Positions 55,414 through 64,000 of a stretch of DNA of 64,000 nucleotides are shown here, in pieces. The notes beneath the pieces are model-generated. The model was not told the DNA's origin, made no database searches, and saw nothing but the letters and a program-made list of their open reading frames with translations. The stretch comes from an uncultured Planktomarina sp. (GTDB lineage Bacteria > Pseudomonadota > Alphaproteobacteria > Rhodobacterales > Rhodobacteraceae). Location of the stretch: the NCBI GenBank assembly GCA_905182455.1, contig CAJJBJ010000003.1, forward strand, positions 124,001 through 188,000, read 5' to 3'. How positions within the stretch are numbered: the stretch's first letter is position 1; the number at the start of each line of letters is the position of its first letter. The position numbers and the translations under genes were made by a program.

Positions 55414-56317
55414 ATGATTAAGACTGCAATGCTTATGGCTGCAATGACTGCCCTGTTCGGTTTCGCAGGTACAATGCTTGGCTGGCTTTGAAGGTCTTCT
55501 AATAGCTATCTCTTGGCCATAGTAATGAATTTGTTCGCTTGGTATAATTCGGACAAGATGGTTCTTAGGATGTATGGCGCTAAAGAGGTCGCACGGGGTC
55601 ATCCTCTATATGAGATGGTAGCTAATCTGTCGTTAAATGCGCAGCTACCAATGCCAAAGGTCTACGAGATACAAAGTGACCAACCCAATGCTTTTGCAAC
55701 GGGCCGTAATCCCTGAAAATGCGGCGGTAGCAGCGACCACAGGGCTTTTGAAGAGACTGGGCCAGAATGAAATTGCAGCAGTAATGGCGCATGAGTTAGC
55801 TCATATCAAAAATAGAGATACCACTATCATGGTTGTTGCAGCTACTTTTGCCGGGGCCATCTCTATGCTTGCCAACTTTGCTATGTTCTTTGGTGGTCGC
55901 CGAAACAATAATATGGGCTTCATTGGTCTAATAGCGATGATGATATTAGCACCACTTGCCGCCTCACTTATACAAATGGCCATAAGTCGTAGTCGAGAAT
56001 ACATAGCGGATAGACTTGGTGCAGAGATTTGTGGCAATCCATTGTGGTTAGCCTCAGCCCTCACCTCAATTCAGGGTTTTGCTACTAAAATTGACAACCA
56101 CAAGGCTGAAAGAAACCCGTCCACTGCACATATGTTTATCATTAACCCTCTCCATGCTCATGCGCATGACAAGCTATTCTCAACCCACCCAAGTACAGTA
56201 AACCGAGTTGCCGCTTTAGAAGCTATGGTTGGCAAAGTGGAACCGATCCAATCCACCCGCCAGTCCTCTATCCCAAAGACCGGCCGTAAGAGCCGCTTAA
56301 AGAAACCTTGGGGTTAA
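55414..56317 (+). pseudogene. htpX: HtpX-like M48 peptidase, broken
   Basis: The start MIKTAMLMAAMTALFGFAGT (ATG at 55414) matches HtpX but stops after TMLGWL, where a further 20 or so residues of the family are missing. The next piece [20 protein letters not shown] to [11 protein letters not shown] is in another frame and stops at 55716. The last piece [20 protein letters not shown], with the zinc motif [14 protein letters not shown], continues one frame over to 56317; removing one C from the CCC at 55711-55713 joins them. HtpX is an inner-membrane zinc protease of envelope stress. This island copy is non-functional unless read through. Confidence 0.75.
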
Positions 56318-56330
56318 TGCTCAAATTATC

Positions 56331-56384
56331 ATTGATCCTAGAGGTGGTGTCAGAGGTGTTATCCCGAGTAAGCAAGGGTATTAG
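56331..56384 (+). repeat. PSKQGY element, copy 2
   Basis: 54 bases encoding IDPRGGVRGVIPSKQGY and a TAG, matching 54343-54396. It lies directly after the HtpX remnant with no upstream coding part. Confidence 0.6.
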
Positions 56385-56448
56385 GCTTGGGGCGCTGGGC
56401 TTGAGTGGCCTTTAAGGCGGCTCCTAGGGCTAGAGGCAGCAGGGCTAC

Positions 56449-58110
56449 TTACCGCTCATTCACAAACGACACATCTAGCTTTGAGATAGCCTCAAACTTC
56501 ACCTTCAGACCCATGCCACCGTAGTTCTTACGACCACTGCTAGTCGTTTGATTAAGGCCTGTGATGGCATCGTGTACCTCTTCCCCTACCCCAAGCATCA
56601 CGCATCATAACTCTTAAAGGTTCTTGCGGAAGCTCCTCAGGCTCTTATTTGGGTGAGGAACTAGCTCGCTCAAGGATTGGGTTGATCTTGTGTCCAATAG
56701 TCCATTGAGCAACAACCGTCCTCATCCTTATTATAGTCGAACAAGCGCCCAGCGCCCTTCTTAGGCAATACTAGGTCAGGATGTAGCGGCACATCACGTC
56801 TTGAACCTTTGTTCTTCACTCGAACCTTCTCACCATCTAGCATCTGTTGTCGTAATGTACCTTATGCCAGCGTACTCAGTATCGTTGAAGCGTTCCCAAG
56901 TCATATTGCCAGCCTCTGATGGTCTCATGCCTGTTGTAGCAACAATCGACAGAAGCAATCTATCTGGCTCGTTCCAATCGTGAGTAAAGATCATAGTTAT
57001 CTCTTCAGATGTGTACGGATAGGTCTCTTCAGCCTCCTTGCCGTATTTCTTCAGATCAAGATCGCGGAAGGGATTGGTTTCGATATAACCACTCCGAACA
57101 CAATACTTGAGAAGGTTCTGAACACCCCAACAGTAATCCTTGATTGTACGATTTGAACGATCTGGGTTATCTGCCAGCACCTTACGGATGTACTCATAGC
57201 CGTGCTTTGGCTCTATTTCAGCAATCTCTAAGTCGCCCATCACATCCAAGAACTGCTTGTTCCAGCGCGTCAGCTTCTTCTGCTGTATCAACACTTTCTG
57301 CTTCAAGCGCATATCCACAAGGTACTCATCCATAACCGTAGACAATGTTCGCACACCTGTTGGCACAATCCTAGCTGGGCGACTAATTGGTTCAACTGGT
57401 TGGTTGGTCGTGCGTCTCATTATAGGGCTATTAACCTGCACATTCCCATCAATCACTGCCAAAGGTGTGTTATGCACCCTTAAGCGGGTCTAAGCGTGGC
57501 TCTGGTAGCCCCTGCTCTCTTGCTGCTTCAATCAGAAGGTCATGCCAGAAGGTTTGGGTCATCAGATGTTTATAGCGACCAGCAAGCCCCTTCTGCTCTG
57601 TAGTGTACGGAGAATTGGCCTGAAGCTCTCTAAACCTCACGAGTACCTCTTCAGGTGAAGGAGAGGTTGCTATGAAGTCTGCCATCACATTAGCTTCATC
57701 AATCGTGGCACCGTTCATAATCATGTCAGCATAGACATCACATGAGTCTTCAGGGCGACTAACTGGCTATATTCTGTTGATGGTTTCAGGTCAGGGATGT
57801 TCTTGTATTTAAACGATGTTGCCAACCCATAGATAGTATCAGCAGCAAAGTTATCAGTGACAGCATGGTGTTTAGTCAGATGCTCATTCTGCTTCTGGTC
57901 GAACTCATCGTAGATTTGTTGAGCAAGTGTGTGGTGCAAACGATCCGCAACGCTCTTGTCTGAAGTGAAAGTAGATTTACGCTTATCTCTTTGGTTACTG
58001 TACAGATGTCGTAGGTGCGCAGGGATGCTGACTATTACAGTCCACCTCTTGCGTATAAGTCTGAGTCGTGAAGCTGGATACTGATAGCCCACTCTGATGC
58101 TCTTACTCAT
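56449..58110 (-). pseudogene. int: Tyrosine recombinase (integrase), broken
   Basis: The N-terminal 129 residues (57721-58110, RKRWTVIVSIPAHLRHLYSN) are a shared integrase start; 57470-57724 continues one frame over (ATGA overlap), and 56830-57477 carries the core-binding and early catalytic domain (LLLSIVATTGMRPSEAGNMT, with the first catalytic Arg). The rest is in other frames: VRVKNKGSRRDVPLHPDLVL, and the end SGRKNYGGMGLKVKFEAISK then LDVSFVNER and TAA at 56449. It lies next to tRNA-Val, the expected place. Several frameshifts mean no active integrase. Confidence 0.82.
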
Positions 58111-58205
58111 CGCCTACATCCCCGTATTATCAAATAGTATTGTCAGAAGTATTGACTCGCGCACGAAAGGCCTCTGGAAACAAGATTTTTATGTTATCAA
58201 CGGGA

Positions 58206-58285
<80 letters not shown>

Positions 58286-58340
58286 TGTGGTCGCGATATA
58301 GAACGCCGAGCGAGAGGGGGCAAGGGCTTTTTTGGGTTTT

Positions 58341-58931
58341 TTACAACTGTTCGTGTTTGCCAGCTTTCAGACGGTAAACCACCCCCTGCCCGCTTGGCAA
58401 ATCGTCCAGCCGATCCAAGCCCCAACCCAGCGCATTCAGCCGCAAACAAAGCGATGTCATGCCATGGGTGACAAGAACTGCAGGACCGTCCAATCGCGCT
58501 AAAAAGGCCGCACAACGGACGTAAAGGCGATTTTTGCCTTCACCGCCTGGCGCCCAGTCGTATAGGGCTGTCGGGCTAAAATCCTCCAAAGACGCCTGCC
58601 GCTCAGTAGCGATATCCGCGCGGGTCACCCCAGACCATGTGCCCATGTCAATCTCCATCAAATCCACAGAGGTTTCAATCGCGTCACAAATCCCAAGCAA
58701 TGCAATTTTTGCGGTTTCAACCGCCCTTTGCTGAGGGCTGCTGATAAACCTATGCCTGCGCAGGTCGTATTGGCGCAGGATTTGGTTTTGCAGTTCCGCT
58801 TGGCCGATACCCTTTGCGGTTAAGGGACTGTCGAGATGGCCCTGCATGCGCCCGGCCGCATTCCATTCGGTCTCACCATGCCGCAAAACCAGCAGCTCGG
58901 AGAAATGGACATCTGTTTGCGTTGAGATCAT
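58341..58931 (-). CDS. Histidine phosphatase family protein
   Basis: A 196-residue member of the phosphoglycerate mutase / acid phosphatase family. Catalytic motif LLVLRHGETEWNAAGRMQGH gives the phospho-His, SSPQQRAVETA is the second Arg region, EIDMGTWSG the conserved acid and VTHGMTS the second His. It would hydrolyse a phosphomonoester; the substrate is unknown. The start is at 58931 (MISTQTDVHFSEL); the ORF extends to 58976. It lies just outside the island. Confidence 0.9.
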   Translation of the reverse strand: MISTQTDVHFSELLVLRHGETEWNAAGRMQGHLDSPLTAKGIGQAELQNQILRQYDLRRHRFISSPQQRAVETAKIALLGICDAIETSVDLMEIDMGTWSGVTRADIATERQASLEDFSPTALYDWAPGGEGKNRLYVRCAAFLARLDGPAVLVTHGMTSLCLRLNALGWGLDRLDDLPSGQGVVYRLKAGKHEQL

Positions 58932-59011
58932 CCCGATAATGCACCTTCGATTCGAGTATGTGGGGCATCCAAGCATAGGTTAGGGAAAAATGCCAAACCC
59001 AACAATCACAA

Positions 59012-59042
59012 AAAACGCCCGCACAAGCCGCACGGGCGTTTT
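59012..59042 (-). terminator. Intrinsic terminator of lon
   Basis: AAAACGCCCG (59012-59021) pairs with CGGGCGTTTT (59033-59042). On the minus strand it ends in a run of T (TTTTTTG), 24 bp after the lon stop. A classic intrinsic terminator. Confidence 0.85.
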
Positions 59043-59065
59043 CAAGTTGATTTTAATAGGCCGCG

Positions 59066-61474
59066 TTAATGCGCCGTTACGTTGGACATGCCGCGTTGCT
59101 CGGCTGCCAAGGCCGCAGCCGCTGCTTCTTCCGCGGCCTCATCCCAATCAATCGGCACAGGCGTAGAGATCAACGCATGTTTCAAAACCTCTGACACATG
59201 GCTCACCGGAATGATTTCTAATCCGTTCAACACACTCTCAGGCAGATCGCGCAGATCCTTCTCATTTTCAGCAGGGATCAGAACCGTTTTGATACCCCCA
59301 CGCAAAGCGGCCAGAAGTTTCTCCTTCAGACCACCGATGGGTAAGGCATTGCCACGCAGCGTCACTTCGCCGGTCATTGCCAAATCTTTACGCACCGGAA
59401 TGCCGGTCAGAACCGACACGATTGAGGTGACCATCGCGAGCCCGGCTGACGGACCATCCTTCGGAGTGGCCCCTTCCGGGACATGCACGTGAATGTCCAT
59501 CTTATCGAAGCGGGGCGGTTTCACCCCAATTTCAGGAGAGATAGAGCGCACATAGGAGCTGGCGGCCTCAATGCTTTCTTTCATCACATCGCCCAAAGTC
59601 CCAGTAGTTTTCATCCGACCCTTGCCCGGCAAGCGCAGCGCTTCGATATGTAGCAGATCACCGCCGACACTGGTATAGGCGAGCCCGGTCACAACGCCGA
59701 CCTGATGATCATCTTCAACCAAACCGTAACGATATTTTTTAACACCAAGATAATCATCAAGATTATCAAGCGTCACCGCCACAGTCTCGGCCTCTTTCTT
59801 CACGATCATAGTCACGGCTTTGCGGGCCAGTTTACCGATCTCACGCTCAAGACTTCGCACGCCAGCTTCACGGGTGTAGGTACGAATGATCTCTTGCAGT
59901 GCTTCAGGATCAAGCGAAAACTCACCAGCTTTCAACCCATGATTTTTTACCTGTTTTGGTATCAAATGGCGATGCGCAATCTCATATTTCTCTTCTTCGG
60001 TGTAGCCTGCCAGAGGGATGATTTCCATCCGGTCCAACAATGGCCCCGGCATGTTGTAGCTGTTTGACGTGGTCAAGAACATCACATCCGACAGGTCATA
60101 TTCAACCTCGAGATAGTGGTCAATAAAGGTTGAATTTTGTTCCGGATCCAAAACTTCCAGCATCGCCGAGGCAGGGTCGCCCCGGAAATCCTGACCCATC
60201 TTATCTATTTCATCCAGCAAGATCAAAGGATTGGTTGTTTTGGCCTTTTTCAAAGCCTGAATGATCTTACCCGGCATTGAGCCGATATAGGTCCTGCGGT
60301 GTCCCCGAATTTCGCTTTCATCGCGCACGCCACCCAAAGAGATGCGAATGAACTCGCGGCCTGTGGCATTGGCCACAGATTTTCCAAGGGAGGTTTTGCC
60401 CACACCGGGAGGGCCAACCAAACACATGATCGGGCCTTTCAGTTTTCGCGAACGCTGCTGCACCGCAAGATATTCCACGATGCGTTCTTTGACCTTATCC
60501 AAGCCGTAGTGATCATCATCCAAGCTTTTCTGAGCCTTGTTGAGATCTTTCTTAACCCGGCTACGCACGCCCCAAGGAATGGACAACATCCAATCAAGGT
60601 AATTGCGTACCACGGTCGCTTCTGCAGACATCGGCGACATATTTTTAAGTTTTTTCAACTCAGCGGCGGCTTTTTCTTTAGCTTCTTTGCTGAATTTGGT
60701 CTTCGCAATTTTGGCTTCCAATTCAGCCAATTCGCCTTCCCCTTCTTCGCCTTCGCCCAATTCTTTCTGGATAGCCTTCATTTGCTCATTTAAATAATAT
60801 TCGCGCTGGGTTTTTTCCATCTGCGATTTTACGCGGGTTTTGATCTTCTTTTCGACCTTCAGAACCGACATTTCGCCCTGCATCAGCCCATAAACTTTTT
60901 CTAACCGTTCAGACACGACTAGTGTTTCCAACAGGTCCTGCTTTTGCTCCACTTCCACACCCAAATGACCTGAGGCCAAATCAGCTAATTTGCTAGGGCT
61001 GCGGGTTTCACTTATGGCAGACAGAGCCTCTTCGGGCACATTCTTTTTCACTTTGGCATAGTGTCCAAATTCTGAAGATACAGAGCGGACCAAAGCGGCA
61101 ACTGTATCGGCATCGCCTTCGCGCTCTTCCAGTAATACAGCCTGCGCCTCAAAGAAGGAGTCATTTTCGACGAATTCAGAAATCCTCACCCGCGCGCGGC
61201 CTTCGACCAGCACCTTGACCGTACCGTCTGGCAGTTTCAGCAATTGCAGCACATTGGCCAAAACGCCAACATCATATATCCCGTCTTGGGATGGGTCATC
61301 TTCAGCCGGATCACGTTGAGATGACAGCAAAATTTGCTTATCTTGATTCATAACCTGCTCAAGCGCGCGCACAGATTTATCGCGGCCCACAAAGAGCGGC
61401 ACGATCATATGCGGGAACACAACAATATCGCGCAAGGGCAATACGGGGTAACTATCGGCTAGTTCAAATGTCAT
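59066..61474 (-). CDS. lon: Lon, ATP-dependent protease
   Basis: An 802-residue AAA+ protease. The N-terminal substrate domain ([20 protein letters not shown]) is followed by a coiled-coil, the ATPase domain with Walker [12 protein letters not shown], Walker [12 protein letters not shown], and the protease domain with catalytic Ser in [11 protein letters not shown] and Lys in [10 protein letters not shown]. It degrades misfolded and regulatory proteins. I use the ATG at 61474 (MTFELADS) with AAGGA; a TTG two codons upstream is possible. A sigma-32-type promoter lies at 61549-61577. Confidence 0.98.
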   Translation of the reverse strand: MTFELADSYPVLPLRDIVVFPHMIVPLFVGRDKSVRALEQVMNQDKQILLSSQRDPAEDDPSQDGIYDVGVLANVLQLLKLPDGTVKVLVEGRARVRISEFVENDSFFEAQAVLLEEREGDADTVAALVRSVSSEFGHYAKVKKNVPEEALSAISETRSPSKLADLASGHLGVEVEQKQDLLETLVVSERLEKVYGLMQGEMSVLKVEKKIKTRVKSQMEKTQREYYLNEQMKAIQKELGEGEEGEGELAELEAKIAKTKFSKEAKEKAAAELKKLKNMSPMSAEATVVRNYLDWMLSIPWGVRSRVKKDLNKAQKSLDDDHYGLDKVKERIVEYLAVQQRSRKLKGPIMCLVGPPGVGKTSLGKSVANATGREFIRISLGGVRDESEIRGHRRTYIGSMPGKIIQALKKAKTTNPLILLDEIDKMGQDFRGDPASAMLEVLDPEQNSTFIDHYLEVEYDLSDVMFLTTSNSYNMPGPLLDRMEIIPLAGYTEEEKYEIAHRHLIPKQVKNHGLKAGEFSLDPEALQEIIRTYTREAGVRSLEREIGKLARKAVTMIVKKEAETVAVTLDNLDDYLGVKKYRYGLVEDDHQVGVVTGLAYTSVGGDLLHIEALRLPGKGRMKTTGTLGDVMKESIEAASSYVRSISPEIGVKPPRFDKMDIHVHVPEGATPKDGPSAGLAMVTSIVSVLTGIPVRKDLAMTGEVTLRGNALPIGGLKEKLLAALRGGIKTVLIPAENEKDLRDLPESVLNGLEIIPVSHVSEVLKHALISTPVPIDWDEAAEEAAAAALAAEQRGMSNVTAH

Positions 61475-61548
61475 ACTCAATCCTTATCAGTGGCAGGCCC
61501 TGGCCAAATCCCAAATAGGCAATTCGACCAGCCCAGTGTCTTTTCTTT

Positions 61549-61577
61549 ATCTGGGGCACATGCACCCCTCTTTCAAG
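61549..61577 (-). promoter_or_regulatory. Sigma-32-type promoter of lon
   Basis: On the minus strand CTTGAAA (61577-61571) is followed by 14 bases and CCCCAGAT (61556-61549), seven of eight positions of CCCCATNT. It lies 75 bp upstream of the lon start. The same spacing is seen at rpoH. Confidence 0.65.
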
Positions 61578-61727
61578 GCCAATTTTAATGTGCATGGTCA
61601 TTGACCGAGTTGCAAGCAATGCACGCAAATGAATGGCGCAAGATCGCGCAAAACTGTGAATAACTTGATCTGATATTGCATACATCCTGTTTCCACCGCT
61701 TTATCATGACATTGGAGATCATAATTG

Positions 61728-62225
61728 ATGGCTAAATTTTTGCGATATCTTGCCCTAGTGCTTGCACTCACCGCCTGTAACGCGCCGCTGCCTATTGCGG
61801 ATTATATCGGCGATGCGCGAAGTCCCAATGCAAACATCACCACAAAACCCTCCCGGTTCGACGCGATCACCTTCCGCAGTTTTCGCGCAGGATCCTTGCA
61901 AGAGGTTGCAGGGGCTGACTGCGTCATCTCCACGCCCAATATTTCCGTATCTGCGCAGTTTCGCACGCCTGCTCGGGTGAGAGTGCCGATCTACAACGAG
62001 AAACCGGCAAATATCGCGGGTCAATGCCGCAGCCCCAATGGCGAGACCGGGCTTGTGGCTGTGTTTGAAGTGACCGCAGTCAACCTATCTGCCCCTAAAA
62101 ATGAAGGCGTGTCTTTATCGGTTGGGACATCAGGCACCAAATTTGGCGCCGTATTCGGCCTGCGGGATCGCAGCAAAGACCGGTTTAAATACCCCGCTCA
62201 ATTTAGAATTATATTTCAGCGGTAG
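61728..62225 (+). CDS. Hypothetical lipoprotein
   Basis: A 165-residue protein with a lipobox in YLALVLALTACNAP (lipidation at the Cys about residue 17). The mature part is mainly beta: RSFRAGSLQEVAGADCVIST, NISVSAQFRTPARVRVPIYN, PANIAGQCRSPNGETGLVAV. Two further Cys may form a disulfide. I do not recognise a family. It is on the opposite strand to lon and tgt, and its stop is 5 bp from the tgt stop. Confidence 0.65.
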   Translation: MAKFLRYLALVLALTACNAPLPIADYIGDARSPNANITTKPSRFDAITFRSFRAGSLQEVAGADCVISTPNISVSAQFRTPARVRVPIYNEKPANIAGQCRSPNGETGLVAVFEVTAVNLSAPKNEGVSLSVGTSGTKFGAVFGLRDRSKDRFKYPAQFRIIFQR

Positions 62226-62230
62226 CAGAT

Positions 62231-63361
62231 CTACAAAGGCTCAATATCGCCCTGCGCCCGATCCGCGTGAAAGCGTGTTTGGAACTCGGCGAATTGATCA
62301 ACTTCAATCGCATCGCGCATCGACTGCATGAGTTCCTGAAAATAATGTAGGTTATGCCAGGTTAGCAGCATCGAGCTGATGATCTCATGGCTGCGAAAGA
62401 CATGGTGCAAATAACCTCGCGAATAGTTAGAGCAGGCCGGGCAGTTACAGGCCTCATCCAAGGGACGCGGATCATCTTGGTGGCGCGCATTCTTGATATT
62501 AACCACGCCATTGCGCGTAAACACCTGACCTGTGCGGCCAGATCGGCTGGGCAGGACGCAATCCATCATATCGATGCCCCGCGCCACAGCCCCCACGATA
62601 TCATCCGGCTTTCCAACGCCCATCAGGTAACGCGGTTTATCCTGAGGCAATTGATCAGGTGCGAAGTCCAGCACGTCGAACATCGCCTTTTGACCTTCGC
62701 CCACAGCCAAACCACCAACCGCATAGCCTTCAAAACCGATTTGCTTCAACGCCTCGGCGCTTTCACCGCGCAGCTCCTGGTCCAGCCCACCTTGCTGGAT
62801 CCCAAACAGGGCATGGCCCGGTCGATCTCCAAAGGCGGTTCGAGACCGCTCAGCCCATCGCATCGACATGCGCATGCTACGGGCAATTTCATCTCGTTCA
62901 GCGGGCAAAGCGGGGCATTCGTCAAAACACATGACGATATCACTGCCCAAAAGCTTTTGAATTTCCATCGACCTCTCTGGCGTCAGATGATGCTTTGAGC
63001 CGTCGTAATGCGATTTGAACGTGACACCATCTTCGCTCATCTTGCGCAGGCTGGCCAAGCTCATCACCTGAAACCCGCCGCTGTCGGTGAGGATTGGACG
63101 CTCCCAATTCATGAATTTATGCAACCCACCGAGGCGATCAATGCGCTCCGCTGTCGGGCGCAACATCAAATGATAGGTGTTGCCCAGAAGAATATCAGCG
63201 CCAGTTTCACGTACAGAGCCAGGCAGCATGGCCTTAACGGTGGCCGCTGTACCCACGGGCATGAAGGCTGGCGTGCGAATATCTCCGCGCGGGGTGCTGA
63301 TTGTGCCACGTCGGGCCTTGCCGGAAGTGGTGTGCAATTGGAATGAGAATTTCTGTTTCAT
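62231..63361 (-). CDS. tgt: Tgt, queuine tRNA-ribosyltransferase
   Basis: A 376-residue TIM-barrel enzyme that exchanges guanine-34 of tRNA-Tyr, -His, -Asn and -Asp for preQ1. Catalytic parts: [50 protein letters not shown] and the zinc ligands in [18 protein letters not shown] (Cys-x-Cys-x2-Cys and His). The start at 63361 ([10 protein letters not shown]) follows GGGGGG. The tRNA-Tyr at 5401 is one of its substrates in this window. Confidence 0.97.
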   Translation of the reverse strand: MKQKFSFQLHTTSGKARRGTISTPRGDIRTPAFMPVGTAATVKAMLPGSVRETGADILLGNTYHLMLRPTAERIDRLGGLHKFMNWERPILTDSGGFQVMSLASLRKMSEDGVTFKSHYDGSKHHLTPERSMEIQKLLGSDIVMCFDECPALPAERDEIARSMRMSMRWAERSRTAFGDRPGHALFGIQQGGLDQELRGESAEALKQIGFEGYAVGGLAVGEGQKAMFDVLDFAPDQLPQDKPRYLMGVGKPDDIVGAVARGIDMMDCVLPSRSGRTGQVFTRNGVVNIKNARHQDDPRPLDEACNCPACSNYSRGYLHHVFRSHEIISSMLLTWHNLHYFQELMQSMRDAIEVDQFAEFQTRFHADRAQGDIEPL

Positions 63362-63546
63362 GGCCCCCACATGCGCCAAACGCCGAAAGGGATCAAGCGA
63401 CTGACGGTATATTTTCACCAATTCTACGCAAAACAACATCAAGCCGGCCGCGACATGACGTGCTGTAACGTCCCATAGCGGCAAAGCGGCCTTTACCCCA
63501 GAGCTCTGCCCGCCTATACCCTATGAAAACACTCAAGGATTGAGAC

Positions 63547-63906
63547 ATGTCGGAAGATGCACCCGTTGAAGGCACACCGTTGATTGCGCCCTCCAATACA
63601 GACCACCCGCTGTATGAAAATATCGTCGAGAGTATACGCACGGTATATGACCCAGAAATTCCGGTGAACATCTTCGATTTGGGGCTCATCTACACGGTTG
63701 AAATCAATGAAGACTCCGAAGTTCGGGTTCTGATGTCACTGACCGCTCCCGGGTGTCCGGTCGCAGGTGAAATGCCTGGTTGGGTTGCTGAAGCAATTGA
63801 ACCTTTGCCCGGCGTTAAACATGTGGAAGTTGAGCTAGTTTGGGAGCCACCTTGGGGCATGGATATGATGTCAGATGAAGCCCGGCTTGAATTGGGTTTC
63901 ATGTAA
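63547..63906 (+). CDS. sufT: SufT, SUF-associated DUF59 (MIP18-like) protein
   Basis: A 119-residue protein with the DUF59 core: SIRTVYDPEIPVNIFDLGLI then YTVEI and LMSLTAPGCPVAGEMPGWVA with the conserved Cys. These proteins help maturation of Fe-S proteins together with the SUF system. A short leader precedes the domain. Gene order places it 75 bp upstream of a sufA-like gene, the standard end of a suf cluster. Confidence 0.93.
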   Translation: MSEDAPVEGTPLIAPSNTDHPLYENIVESIRTVYDPEIPVNIFDLGLIYTVEINEDSEVRVLMSLTAPGCPVAGEMPGWVAEAIEPLPGVKHVEVELVWEPPWGMDMMSDEARLELGFM

Positions 63907-63981
63907 ATTCACCGGCGCGCCTACCCCTTGCACTAATCGTCACCCGCTCTTAGGTTGTATGCAGAACGTAAAGGATCCGAC

Positions 63982-64000
63982 ATGTTTGGCATTCCAGGTA
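63982..64000 (+). CDS. Start of a SufA/IscA-like gene (cut by window edge)
   Basis: Only six codons, MFGIPG, are present after an AAAGGATCC site. They match the start of roseobacter SufA-like Fe-S carrier proteins that follow sufT. The rest is outside the window. Identification rests on these residues and the neighbour, so it is a guess from context. Confidence 0.4.

Noticed and set aside
61725-61727. TTG start for the lipoprotein upstream of the ATG at 61728
   Set aside because: The ATG immediately after gives the same signal peptide and is the more usual start.

Overview
This window reads as chromosome of a marine alphaproteobacterium of the order Rhodobacterales (roseobacter group). The basis is gene content and order: hisA-hisF-hisE, CarD, FdxA, an S4 protein overlapping a SUV3-like helicase, rluD next to rpoH, several small families known mainly from Rhodobacterales (DUF6476-like, DUF6280-like, the TPR and ABM-like proteins), and a moderate GC content. 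A streamlined roseobacter lineage would fit the tight packing, with overlapping stop and start codons, but I cannot name a species.

Layout. 1-2152: end of a histidine operon, after a secreted DUF2147 gene cut by the left edge. 2182-5484: an rRNA 2'-O-methyltransferase, a phosphomannomutase, a small winged-helix protein and tRNA-Tyr. 5918-10513: a frameshifted VOC gene, a frameshifted envelope protein that looks like a GspL-like/PilP-like fusion, and divergent cobT and cobS. 10584-15403: carD, fdxA, S4 protein, SUV3-like helicase and TPR protein, all on the minus strand. 15475-23401: SCP2 protein with a hydrolase, an aldolase, an M3 peptidase, a broken gene, an oxidoreductase, rpoH, rluD and DUF6476. 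23449-28694: two ABM-like proteins, tRNA-Leu, a second TPR protein, an inositol-monophosphatase homologue lacking catalytic residues, metR/metF and a thioesterase. 28747-33068: an accessory stretch with a decayed DUF2235 gene, a frameshifted form II coxL-like gene, a frameshifted PhyH-type dioxygenase and an HD-domain protein resembling PhnZ. 33149-48030: valS, two aminotransferases, an ABC exporter, a glycosyltransferase, ygfZ, efp, cobQ, tolC, pcm and yaeQ. 48153-58285: an old integrative island in tRNA-Val, bounded by a 55-bp direct repeat, with a broken integrase, a broken polymerase-like gene, several zinc-ribbon remnants and a few intact small genes. 58341-64000: a histidine phosphatase, lon, a lipoprotein, tgt, sufT and the first codons of a sufA-like gene.

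How genes work together. HisA, HisF and HisE act in successive or neighbouring steps of histidine synthesis. CobT, CobS and CobQ act late in cobalamin assembly. RpoH and Lon are likely linked: rpoH and lon are each preceded by a sigma-32-type promoter with the same 14-nt spacing. MetR probably controls metF. SufT and the partial sufA-like gene belong to Fe-S assembly.

The most interesting items are the PhyH/HD oxygenase pair, the catalytically altered IMPase homologue, the GspL-PilP-like fusion, the fossil tRNA-Val island with decayed zinc-ribbon families, and a set of single-base frameshifts at short homopolymers that hit accessory genes but none of the core genes.
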